Source of the DNA: Achatina immaculata
Lineage: Eukaryota > Mollusca > Gastropoda > Stylommatophora > Achatinidae
Length of the DNA stretch: 64,000 bases
Assembly: GCA_009760885.1 (NCBI GenBank)
Contig: CM019702.1
Span: 49,461,925 to 49,525,924 of the forward strand
Direction: 5' to 3'
The translations under genes and the position numbers were made by a program. Under the pieces are notes generated by a model. The model had not been told where the DNA came from and searched no databases. It saw only the letters and a list, made by a program, of their open reading frames with translations. Below, one piece after another: positions 26,501 to 39,200 of the stretch; the first letter of the stretch is position 1; every line of letters begins with the position of its first letter.

Positions 26501-28824
26501 GGGCTCTCTACCTGGGGATGGTTTTAACCAAACATTTCATTCCCAGTGATATTGCTCGATCAAACCAGGCTTTTGCAATGCTGCAGAATATATGGAAATA
26601 AAAAAAACTAAGCATAAATATGAACATCAGGATATTTAAGAGTAATGTTCTAAGTGTACTACTCTATGGAAGCGAATGCTGGAAAATCACCAAAACCATA
26701 GAAAACAAGTTGAATTCTTTCCAGACTAAATGTTTACGAAGAATTAGAAAAATATTTTGGCCAAACACTATAAGAAATAACATCTTATTAGCAGAAATGC
26801 AGATGAAACCACTGACAACAATTATTGAGGAAAGACGCTGGCAATGGTTGGGACATGTGCTCCGAATGACTGACAGCTCACTACCAAAAATAGCACTAAG
26901 ATGGACACCACAGGGAGCAGAAGTAAGGGTAGACCAAAAGAGACATGGAGAAGAACAACAGAAAGGATGTTGAGCAATAGAGGGCTCACCTGGGCAAGAG
27001 CAGAAAAAAAGGCGAAGGACAGGCATTTGTGGAAAACCCTTGCGGAAGCCCCATGTGCCCTGGGCACTTAAGGTTCAGAGAGAGAGAGAGAGATATTGCT
27101 CGATGTTGGCTGCATCCGTTTCTCGACTTCTGGAAATTTCAGACCTAAAGTTTATTGTAAATCACGCTGGTCTTTCTTGCTGTCAACATTCAACGCATTT
27201 GTAACCGACTGTTACCAAGACAACATTGTGACGCTGAAGATTCAGTTGGCTACTTTATACACCTGCTTCTACCCGGTAGCTGTTTTTAGACCACCTAACT
27301 CTGCACTGTCTCAGTCATGTAGCATCTCTTCTCTGTCCTGATTCATTACTTCCTGCGGGGGAAACATTGGCAAGAGCAAGGGGTTAGTCAGAGAATGTAG
27401 ATGGGAAGATAACATACGAGAATGGACAGGACACAGCCTGCACCATCAAGGCGAGGGAGCAAGGAAACTGGAGATTCATTACCGCCAACCTTCATTCCGA
27501 AGAAGACACAGTATGATGATGAGTTCTGCACAGTGGCTGTTTTTAGATAAGATATCCCGTTCCGGTTGCTGTTTATAGACCACCTGTCTCTGCCAAGTTG
27601 CTGTTTATTGACCACCTAACTCTGTCAAGTTGCTGTTTTTAGACCGTCTACCTCTGCACTGTGGCTGTTTATAGATCGTCTACTTCAGCACAGTGGCTGT
27701 TTTTGGACTAGCTACCTATGGACGTTGGGAATTTCTGCTGAGTAATCATTTCTAAGTATGAACTGAAACAGGCAAATAAGTTCACACTTTGCTTTGTTAT
27801 AAAGAGCTAGATTGTATCAGTTTTGATGTGCAAAAGTATTATATTTGTAAAAGTGACATGAGACGAATGAGAAGCTGGGAATTCAACTTGAAAGTCATAA
27901 CTCATCACCCGTTCGATGCCAGTGAATTTTAAATTTGAAATTGCAGCTGGTAACCCACCACGGCTGAAGCAGAAACTAGCTTTACCAGTTGCAGAGTTCT
28001 CTCTACTTTTCTGTTTGATGGGAAAGTTTTAAGAAAAACAAATGAGGGCTGATAAAGTTTCATCAAAACGAACGTTTTTTTCTCGGTTATAGTGAATAAT
28101 GGAACGTGGCTACCACTATACGTGCAAATACTTGAAAAAACGAACCAGTAGATAGACATCATAATGTACAGAACCTGACATATGAGGTTAGACAACTGTA
28201 TATATTGCATATTGTTCTAATACTGCAGAAAGAAAGGGGGCGAAGGGTGCTTACTTAATGTATGAAAGAAATTATGATCTGATTTTTTTTTTTTTTTTGG
28301 TTCTGTGCTGATGGGCGGCCTGGTTAGCTGAGTGGTTAGGCGGTCGGTGTACTAATCAGGTGGTACGGGTTCAGTCCCAGCAGTGGGATTTTTTCTGGTA
28401 CGCACAAAAAAAAAAGGCCCCGGGGTTGACCCAGCCTCTAAAAATGGGTACCAGAGAAATCTGGGAAGGTAAAGCGGCCAGGTGTGTGATACTGACCACG
28501 TCACACTTTCATGTGCCGAAGGTCACGGAAAATACGGGCCTAACACCGTTTTCTTCAATATGCCTTAATGGCACGAAAACGGGAACTTTACTTTTACCTT
28601 TGCTGATGACAGATTCAACGAAAAGTTAACGTGAAAGCTGTTGGATCATTCACAGATTGGTTGTAGACATTAATCTACATTAATTTCTGTAATGGAGGAT
28701 GTAATTTTATGTTTAAAATTTAGCTACATTAGTTTACGTGAAAAAAAGATTATTGCCTGTGCAGTTATATTAGTTTATATGAAGAGAGATTATAATCTAT
28801 GTTTGATAGTAAACATCACATTAG

Positions 28825-28869
<45 letters not shown>

Positions 28870-31800
28870 AAAGAACCTGGTGTCTGAGAATGTGAAAAAA
28901 ACATGTATATTGAAGTGAAGGCTTGCCAGATAATGACGATCCTCCATCACATTATGTGAAGGTGGTGGTACTGGATGAAATGGTTGCGGCACGGCCTATC
29001 GGCATGAAAGCAGTGGGTTCTTCCACCGCTGCCGTTGCCCTCCAGCCGACCCTGACGGAGAAACGGGTACTCGGCGCACAATGTTGGGCAGTATTGCCTC
29101 CGAAAAAAAGGAAGTTATCTGCCAGCACGGCGAAGCGCACTGGATGTGTAACATGAAAAAAATGGGGCTTTCTCTGAAGTCCAGTGAGGAAGGTTTAAAA
29201 ACAAAATGTAAACAAAAACGGGGCGGAAAAAAACAGATTGTGGACACACAAAAAAATGGGTGGAACATAAAAACAGAGGGTATACAAAAAAGAAGAGGAT
29301 GGAAAATAAAAACAGAGGGTATACAGAAAAGAAGGTATTGGAAAATAAAAACAGAGGGTATGTAAAAAAAAAAAATGAAGATAGGTAATAGAGGGTGGCC
29401 AAAAAAATGAAGATAGGTAATAGAGGGTGGCCAAAAAAATGAAGATAGGTAATAGAGGGTGACCAAAAAAATGAAGATAGGTAATAGAGGGTGACCAAAA
29501 AAATGAAGATAGGTAATAGAGGGTGACCAAAAAAATGAAGATAGGTAATAGAGGGTGACCAAAAAAATGAAGATAGGTAATAGAGGGTGGCCAAAAAAAT
29601 GAAGATAGGTAATAGAGGGTGGCCAAAAAAATGAAGATAGGTAATAGAGGGTGGCCAAAAAAATGAAGATAGGTAATAGAGGGTGGCCAAAAAAATGAAG
29701 ATAGGTAATAGAGGGTGGCTAAAAAAATGAAGATAGGTAATAGAGGGTGGCCAAAAAAATGAAGATAGGTAATAGAGGGTGGCCAAAAAAATGAAGATAG
29801 GTAATAGAGGGTGACTAAAAAAATGAAGATAGGTAATAGAGGGTGGCCAAAAAAATGAAGATAGGTAATAGAGGGTGGCCAAAAAAATGAAGATAGGTAA
29901 TAGAGGGTGGCCAAAAAAATGAAGATAGGTAATAGAGGGTGACCAAAAAAAAAAAAAACCCAAAACAAAACAAAACAAAAAAAAACAGGATGGGGATTAA
30001 AAACAGAAGGTGTGCAGAAAAAAGGATGGAAAGAAAAGGAAAGAAAAAATAACAACTTAGGATGAAGAAAACGAAGAATGGACAACAGATCAGAGTGTAA
30101 AAAATAAAAGGGCGAAGAAAGCTTGCGAAATTTGACGTATATGATTGTTTTGTGTGGTTTTTTTTTTGGGGGGGGGGCTTTTCCATCTCTGCAGGCCCAC
30201 CCCCCCTTTTTTCCGTGCATACATAAGCAAAAGCACACAGAGCCATGCGCTGCCAAGATTTCAATGAAATTCATGCGTTCTTATTCTAAACTCAGACTTT
30301 ACGTGCTTGTTTACTTTGTCCCATCAGAAATTCTTCATCCGAGCCTCCAAGCTAGAACGTCCCAGGTACGTGTGTCTGCGGCAGAAGAACTGCATCATCA
30401 CCAAGGAGAGTCGGGTCCACTGCCAGTACTGCCGCTATCAGAAATGTCTACAGCTCAATATGCACTATTCCAGTAAGTGCTTGCATTGTACCTTCGAGCT
30501 TTGTCTACATTTAAATACATGCTGTTTGTGTATTGTTTTGTGGCGCTTTGGAGCTGTTTCATTTTCCTCTGTTGATGTTTGTTCTTTCTGTTATTTAATT
30601 TGCACCCAGTCTTCTCTTTAATCCTTTATTGGGGCGCTTTTATTGAACTGCACAACCCAGCTATTTGCTCTCGTGCAGTCAATGCCAAATTTAAACTTGG
30701 CGTTATGTTTAATATATTACATATATTTAATGTTTTACACGCAGATAATGGCGTGCATTTGGATGTATCTGGTGTGTTTTATTTACTCGTCTACTCCGGA
30801 ATCCAGAGTAAAGGCGCTGTCCGGAGTAGCGGTGAGTGACACACAGCTGACAGCTTGTGTCAAGGCTGGAAAACCTTAGCCAGCCAAGACCCGCCTCACC
30901 TCTCAGTCAGAAATAACCCGGCTAACGGGGCATGGATCACTAAAGTCCCCGTGGCGGGCATCGAAGAGTGATAAACAAGCGCTGCACATTTGTCCTGCTT
31001 TCTACCTCACATCAGGGTCGGACTAAAATATACATATAGTCTCTCTGACTCACTCTCTATTAGACACCATTATGTGCTTAACTCCTTCATCACAACGACT
31101 GCGAAGAGCACTACGCATGCAGTTCCAGGGAGATAGGAGAAGAACTGCAGAGTCCGCCCAGGTGAGAACGTGAGTGAGCTCTTTTTAAGTCACATCCGAG
31201 TCCAGAGCTTGGTCGATTCTCTCCTCATCTAAAACTTAATGCCAGGTCTCCGGCAAGTTCCAGGTCAGTAAGAGCAAAACTTTTAAACGACTTTAACCAC
31301 ATCGCAGAAGGAGGCAGCCAGCAACCACCTTGCAGAAGGAGACTGTAGCCACATGATAGAAGGAGACAGTAACCACATGATAGGAAGAAACAAAACCTAC
31401 ATGATAGAAGGAGACAGTAACCACATGATAGAATGAGACAGTAACCACATGATAGGAAGAAACAAAAACTACATGATAGAAGGAGACAATAACCACATGA
31501 TAGAATGAGACAGTAACCACATGATAGGAAGAAACAAAAACTACATGATAGAAGGAGACAGTAACCACATGATAGAATGAGACAGTAACCACATGATAGA
31601 AGGAGACAGTAACCACATGATAGAAGGAGACAGTAACCACATGATAGAAGGAGACAGTAACCACATGATAGAATGAGACAGTAACCACATGATAGGAAGA
31701 AACAAAAACTACATGATAGAAGGAGACAGTAACCACATGATAGAAGGAGACAGTAACCACATGATAGGATGAGACAGTAACCAAATGATAGAAAGAAACA

Positions 31801-33169
31801 GTCACATTATTTCTGTTCCACTCTGGGAGCGCAAGTCATGGACCATGTCGCCAGATATGACAAGTCATTGACCATGTCGCCAGATATGACAAGTCATGGA
31901 CCATGTCACCAGATATGACAAGTCATTGACCATGTCGCCAGATATGACAAATCATTGACCATGTCGCCAGATATGACAAGTCATTGACCATGTCGCCAGA
32001 TATGACAAGTCATGGACCATGTCGCCAGATATGACAAGTCATGGACCATGTCGCCAGATATGACAAATCATTGACCGTGTCGCCAGATATGACAAGTCAT
32101 GGACCATGTCGCCAGATATGACAAATCATTGACCATGTCGCCAGATATGACAAGTCATTGACCATGTCGCCAGATATGACAAGTCATTGACCATGTCGCC
32201 AGATATGACAAGTCATTGACCATGTCGCCAGATATGACAAGTCATTGACCATGTCGCCAGATATGACAAGTCATTGACCATGTCGCCAGATATGACAAAT
32301 CATTGACCATGTCGCCAGATATGACAAGTCATTGACCATGTCGCCAGATATGACAAATCATTGACCATGTCGCCAGATATGACAAGTCATTGACCATGTC
32401 GCCAGATATGACAAGTCATTGACCATGTCGCCAGATATGACAAATCATTGACCATGTCGCCAGATATGACAAGTCATGGACCATGTCGCCAGATATGACA
32501 AGTCATGGACCATGTCGCCAGATATGACAAGTCATTGACCATGTCGCCAGATATGACAAGTCATTGACCATGTCGCCAGATATGACAAATCATGGACCAT
32601 GTCACCAGATATGACAAGTCATCGCCAGATATGACACCCGAGTCTTGCTAATATAAGATGTGCTGCATTTTTTGTATCCCATATCTTTCGCTTTGTTCAG
32701 TGAACAGTTCTGACATACAAAAGCTTTGTTTTAATTTTATAATTTTTCTACATCCTTTTTTGTGACCTTAAAATTTTCCACCACATTAATGAAATCAACA
32801 TATCTCTCCCCCATTTTTTTTTTTGGTACACTCTCTCAAACAAAACAACATTAAAAATGCAAAGTATAGGGAGCAAAAACCTTCGGCAGACATACTTTGA
32901 CGTTTTAGACATAATATGAGACCTTGGTTCGGTCGGAGTTTATATTGGGACTCTTTGATAAGTGCTGAATAAAACAAAAATCTATATAGACGAATGGAGT
33001 GCTGGAGCAGTTTTGTATAAATAATTGACTGTTTTTATGTGCTATGTATTTTTTTTTCAGGTAGTAGAAACGTGAAAGGACTTTATTTTAGCGGTATTCA
33101 TGAATATGTGTTTCCTGTGATAGTAGATTCGGCTACTCCAGGAATCTCGTCCGCTCCCCCTGCCACTTC

Positions 33170-33206
<37 letters not shown>

Positions 33207-36200
33207 ACCAGAGTATCTTAGTTTCCAAGGGGGAGGGGGAGAGAGGGCACAAACTTCTCGCTGTGAAGAAATTACTAATTGCTAGACTTTTTTTTTTTTC
33301 AAAAAGTCACGCTAGCTTTGTTTTCAGAGCCACAAAACTGCTCAAGCAACTTCGTCATTTCCGAGTTCAGAAATATGCAGTCATATTGTAAAGAGACCCC
33401 CCCCCCCCCCCCACCCAGACCATGACAGATAATGCTAGTTTTAAAATTTCAGCATAGAAGAACCAGTGACAGGCTTCATGCACACCACAGATGATGGCAG
33501 ATTGATGCATTTTTGTGTGTCTGAGAAGTTAGTAGTGGGAGAAATAACACATAGCACTCTCAGTGTTAGTGCCAAAATAAGAGCAATATGACGAAGTCGA
33601 CGAACTAAAACACACATAATTTACTGCTCTAGAGGTCGGTCACGTCCCAAACACGCCCATACTGGGATAATATGCCTAAACCGGCTCAACCCAGGGGTGG
33701 AAGTCACTAGTGGCGAGGATTCGTCCTCCTGGACAAAAGCTCCATCCTGGTCACAACTAGGAAGGGTAGCGGCCACGACCACAAAATGCTGAAGTCGGAG
33801 ACACTGGATCAGGGCAGCCTAGATAGGCAAACCACCTCTCACCCGACGGTGATGTATGCGTATCCTAATCACGCTGAGGTTTTTCGGTGAGCAAGTCCAA
33901 CACTGGACTGGGTGGGCAACCACCTCTCACCCGGTGGTGATACACGGGCATCTCAAACCACGTCGAGGTTTTCCGGTGAGAAAGTCCAACTTTGGCCTGG
34001 ATGGGCTACCACCTCTCACTCAGCGGAGATATACTGATATAAAAAACACGTCGAGGTTTCCGGTGAGAAAGCCCAACTCTAGACTAAACTGGTGCAACGA
34101 AAACAACGGTGTCACGCAATCCCGCTTCTGAGACCCACCAAGAATACAGGCTCAAGCCCTGAGATACTCAGAACCTCTTGTGGTCCTCTCGGGGATCTCG
34201 TGGACAACGAGGACACAGGCGTAAATTCAGTAGGATCACAGTGCGGTCTTGGTGGTAGAAGCGAACGAAGAAGAAGACACATAATTTATTAAGCCATATC
34301 CAGAGTAACGTTTCCAAAAGTGTTTGCAAAATGAAAAGTTTGAGAAACACAGAATAAAGATAACTGTAACGGTAAAACAAAAGCTATGGGGAGCCCTTGT
34401 CATATGCCGTAAGGGTACCTAGGGGATTATGACGTCAGTTCTCATGTTTCTCTTGACAGTCGACGCACGACAGGGTGATGTGGTCATCGTCACCTTGGCC
34501 AAAGTCTGCGCCATCCCCAGCAATACAAGGAGCCAGATGCCCATTTTTACAACTGGGTACCCGGGACTCCTACAGCCGGATTCAAACCAGCTTCGCCACT
34601 TAAAAGAAGATTAAAAAAAAAAAACTGAACACAGAAATTAGCCTCTATCTAATCATTTCTCTAAACTTAAATGCCAGAGACTCTGAGAGTCAGTCACTGG
34701 AAAACTCGAGGGAAGAAAGAAGTAATGAGGCTGATAGAGAACTGTCTTAACATGTAACATAATTAACACAAGTCGGGACTCTCGGGCGGAATCTAAACTT
34801 CACGTCCATGGCTGGAGTAGCTGGGTCACATTACATCAGGTTTAGATGAAGTGACCTAAATTTGCGTTTAAAATAGGCTTGAGATATCATCATCATCATT
34901 TTCCAGTTTCAGAATATTGATTGAACTGATTTTACGCGAACGTGTATGTATCCATTAATACGCTGAGCACAGAGTATTTTTGAATACCTGGAAATGCTGA
35001 TGGGTATTACCTGTTTACAGAGATACCTTCATAGCGCCGATTTTTATAATATGGTTGACTGAAAAACAACGGAGGTAATCTTCAGCTCTTGTTTTGAGAA
35101 AACAGGTACCTTATCGGCTACCCTGCTCTAGCGCTCGTAAATATGTTATTATTGACAGTTTGTTGAAAAACACATCGGAAATTCTCGAACTTCTCGACGC
35201 CGATCATGATGTCAGCGTGACACCTCTGTTTTGTCAGAATCTGAGACTCATGTAAGCGGATTTTTACCAGCGGATTTCATAACATGAAAAAAAAAGTCAG
35301 AATCTTGTTCAAGCTGTTTATTCCTTGAATTGGGTACAGTAGTCACGTGATTTCGCACAGAATAGAAAATGAATCGGCGTGAAACGCTCAAGCAAGAAAG
35401 ATTAAGACAAGCTATCCACTGGAAATCGATGGCGGGAGTCCTTGGTAAATGTTAACAGATGTGTACTTTTGGTGGGCATACGGAAAGCAAAATACTTGTA
35501 TATATATATAGAAACCTATTGATAATCAATCACGCGTTATATTTGAAGGTAAATGTCAAAGTGAGAAGTATCTCATGTACATATAAAGATATCAGGAAAC
35601 TTCACAGAATTTTGAATATAACAAACTTTGGATCGATCAGAGTGAATGTTGGTATTTTCCCATACCAAGTGGGACATGTGGATACACGAAATAAAACAAG
35701 ACTTTAATAGCTGGTTCTTGTATTATCTGCCATGATTGTCTTTCGTAAGTGTAAAAAGATATTATCCTACATAGATCCAGCGGAGAATTTATAATATAAT
35801 TTCCAAAGTGAAATTATTGTTCCCCAGTTATTACTTATATATTATTTTTACTTTATTGTTCATATTTCAGTATTGGTGTTTGTGTAGCCGTCACTCATTT
35901 TCCACAGCTGCAGGCAGCAGCAGAGACTTGTGATACATCAAGTTCAGCATATATATCATCAAGTTTATTTAAACTCAGTCTGACGAGCGCCTGTGCATAT
36001 CGCTCAACCATGCAGGATGTTGTTTGATCCGTTACTTAGCAACAGACTGATTGCAAATCAAAGCAGCAACACAGTGAACTCAGTCTACGATGTAGCCGAG
36101 AGGGGATTTCCTTATCTTCTGTTGAACTCCTCCAGCTTTGTCAGCGATCTTCTTCTTCTTAACTCGCGGCGTAAAAAAAAATGACACTGGCCGCCTTTCA

Positions 36201-39200
36201 CTGGTACCCTTTCCCTACTCAGATTCTGGCATGTCTGGTCGGAGACTCGTTTAAGCTTCTGACTACCCCACATGATGTCATCATCATCATCATCATCATC
36301 ATCTCGTGTTGTCTCCCCACGAAGGTTGGCGACAGCGAATCACAAATCTGCTCTGGTTCTTGTCTTCGTAGTGCACTCGACCAGGCTGGTTTCAGTCCAT
36401 CTCTTGACGTTGCGTCAATATCGCTGTCGTTCTCTTACCTTCGATCTTGTCCCCAAGGAGGATCTTCAGTATACTATTATGTTGTAAAATATGTGATACT
36501 AGTGTATGTAATACTGTGTAATTTTAAGCTTCTGTAGTTGTAGGTGTCTAAGTTTGTTCTGAGGTGAAAAGACTCTTGACTTCTGGTCTTCGTCCTAACA
36601 TTCTGACTTGCCCGTTCCACCTCCGTAACTTGTTATATAAGGACTTGTATAGAATGCAGCTTTGCTTCAAAAAAGCTTTTAATCTAGAATAATTCTCATG
36701 AAGGTTATATATGTATCGCAACTGAAGACCTTTTTTCTCTGTATAGCGAGAATATTCTAAGAACAATCATCACAGAACCAGGCATAAAAATTGGAGGATA
36801 CAATATTAACAACCTTCGGTATGCTGACGACACAGTACTGATAGCTGAGAACCAACAAGACCTGCAAAATCTCTTGGATAAAGTCGCCAAAGAAAGTGAA
36901 CAGAAAGGCCTTACTTTGAACATCAAAAAGACAGAGACTATGGTTATATCTAAGAAACAGAATCCACCAGCATGCAGTATTAAATTAAACGGAACTGTTC
37001 TAAAGCAGGTGCAGAAATTCAAATACCTTGGTGCAGTAATAACTTCAGATGGGAAATGCACAACAGAAATTAGGAACAGAATAGGCCATGCAAAGACTGC
37101 ATTTCAGAGAATGAAAAACATATTAGCTAACACATCTTTATCAATGAATGTTTAGAAAACGAGTCCTAAAATGCTATATTAAACCTATCTTGTTATATGG
37201 AAGTGAATCATTGACAATAGGCAAGTCTGCACAAAAATCATTGGAAGCATCAGAAATGTGGTTTATTAGAAGAATGTTGCGAATCCCCTGGACTGCAAAA
37301 ATAACTAATGAAGAATGTATGAGAAGAGCTGGAGAGACAAAAAACCTTGTCAAAAAGATAAGAGAGAGACAATGTACTTTCATAGGACATGCAATGAGAA
37401 GAGGGGGCATTGAAAATATTATAACAACATGAAAAATAGAAGGAAGAAGATCAAGAGGAAGACCAAGAGAAATGATACTGGACAGTCTGACGGGATGATG
37501 TGAGAGGAGATCACCAACTGAGCTGATGGCCTGCATGAAGGATCGCGTACTCTGGAGAAGCATAATAGCCAACGCCAGTCGGCACGGCACCTGATGATGA
37601 TGATGAACTGAAGAAAGTTGATGTTTGCCGCCAGTAACGATAATACATAAGAGTTAACTAGTTTTTGCTGAATACACTTGCTTCTTTTGATGTGTGTAAC
37701 TCCGTTTTTGAACTGCGTTCATGCTCGCAGTATATATATACACTGTTTACAGTTGCACTTTATTGCTCGGCCAGATGAGCTGAACTTTTAAAAATTACCA
37801 AGAAAGGCGGGGTTGTTTTGGGCGTGTGTGTAGATCAATCTATAGGAATCAAACATGAACAAACTGAGAGGTCGTCCCGAGAGGAACTACGTTTCTATTT
37901 GTAGCTGAACAACAACACGTGACCTACTGTGTTGCTGCGACATGGCCTTGACATTAACACTAAATTAGAGGGCGCTAGACAGACAATAACTGGCAGTGTT
38001 ATCGTCATGAAGGCGGTTATTTGTGAATTTTGAATAACATCTATTATCAGTCGTATAAACTACATGATTTTGATGAAGAGTCGTGTTTATGTGCGTACGT
38101 GTGTGTGTATGCGCGCGCGTACACTGCAGCTACACCCAACCTCGACATTTAATGCCCCTGTCTTGGATAATGATCTTACAACTTGCCATCATCATCATTA
38201 GATGTCCAGCCAGCGGGCATTGGCGGTCATGTTTTTTTTCCCCCAAACATCTCCATACTTTCCATCAGAATATGGGCGTTTTAGACTATCCGTGATCTTC
38301 TCTCTTGGCATTCATCTGCATCCTCCACCTTTTATCTTTCCTGTTGTTATTATGTTTTCGGGTCCCTTCTTTCTCCTTATATGTCCAACGAGTTCTATTT
38401 TGTCTTTTTCTTAACGATTTAATTAGATGCCTTTAAAAAAAAAGTGCTTTTTCTTCAACATTCCTTGTTTGTCATGGTACTGTTAACACTCTTCTAAGAA
38501 ACCGTATCTCTTTACACCTCAAGTGATCTTTACATTGAACTGTTCATACTGATCGCTTCCATAGAGTAGGTTAAGCAGAAATTGCAGCGTTCTAGGGGTC
38601 TTCCTTCTGGTGTTCCGGGGTAGTTTGTGATGTTTTTGAAATCTGTTTTGGTTTGACATAATAATGCTCATGATTTTGCGTCGTTACCTTGTGCGTTTCT
38701 TCAATAAATCTATTAGTTCTGAAAATCTCATTGTTAATCAGAGACCGTGTTTATGAAGATTTATAATGTCCTGAAAATCTCATTGTTAATCAGAGTCAGT
38801 GTTTATGAAGACTTATCATTCGGATCCTTTTTTTTTTCCCTCACTGGTTTCTCACGTAATGGCATTATTGCTAAATCTTCTCCATATGCTTTCATCCTCA
38901 GAGAGTTATGTGTATGCTATTTCAGCCATCTGTTTATACTGTATGTAACCGAACAGACATTCTCGAAGATGTTGTGCGTTGTACTTTGGTATTTCTATTC
39001 ACACTTCTTGATTCTCACCCCAAACATCATTGCTTAGTCCCGCCTTGCTGAGAAATATGTATGTGTTCTATATGCTTTGTTATACCTGGCTGTTGGTGTT
39101 CTGTTTGTTTTGTTATACCTGGCAGTTTGTGTTCTGTTTGTTTTGTTATACCTGGCTGTTGGTGTTCTATTTGTTTTGTTATACATGGTTGTTGGTGTTC

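Noticed and set aside
28315..28390. A functional tRNA gene
   Set aside because: A- and B-boxes are present, but the stems do not pair well by eye and the sequence continues into a repeat body shared with another locus. It is a SINE head.
29115..30274. Minus-strand frames of up to 359 codons with [12 protein letters not shown] repeats
   Set aside because: They come from the 32-bp array. The hydrophobic repeat looks membrane-like but is a composition effect.
31305..32635. CRISPR-like regular repeats
   Set aside because: Units are contiguous with no unique spacers, and the context is eukaryotic. They are minisatellites.
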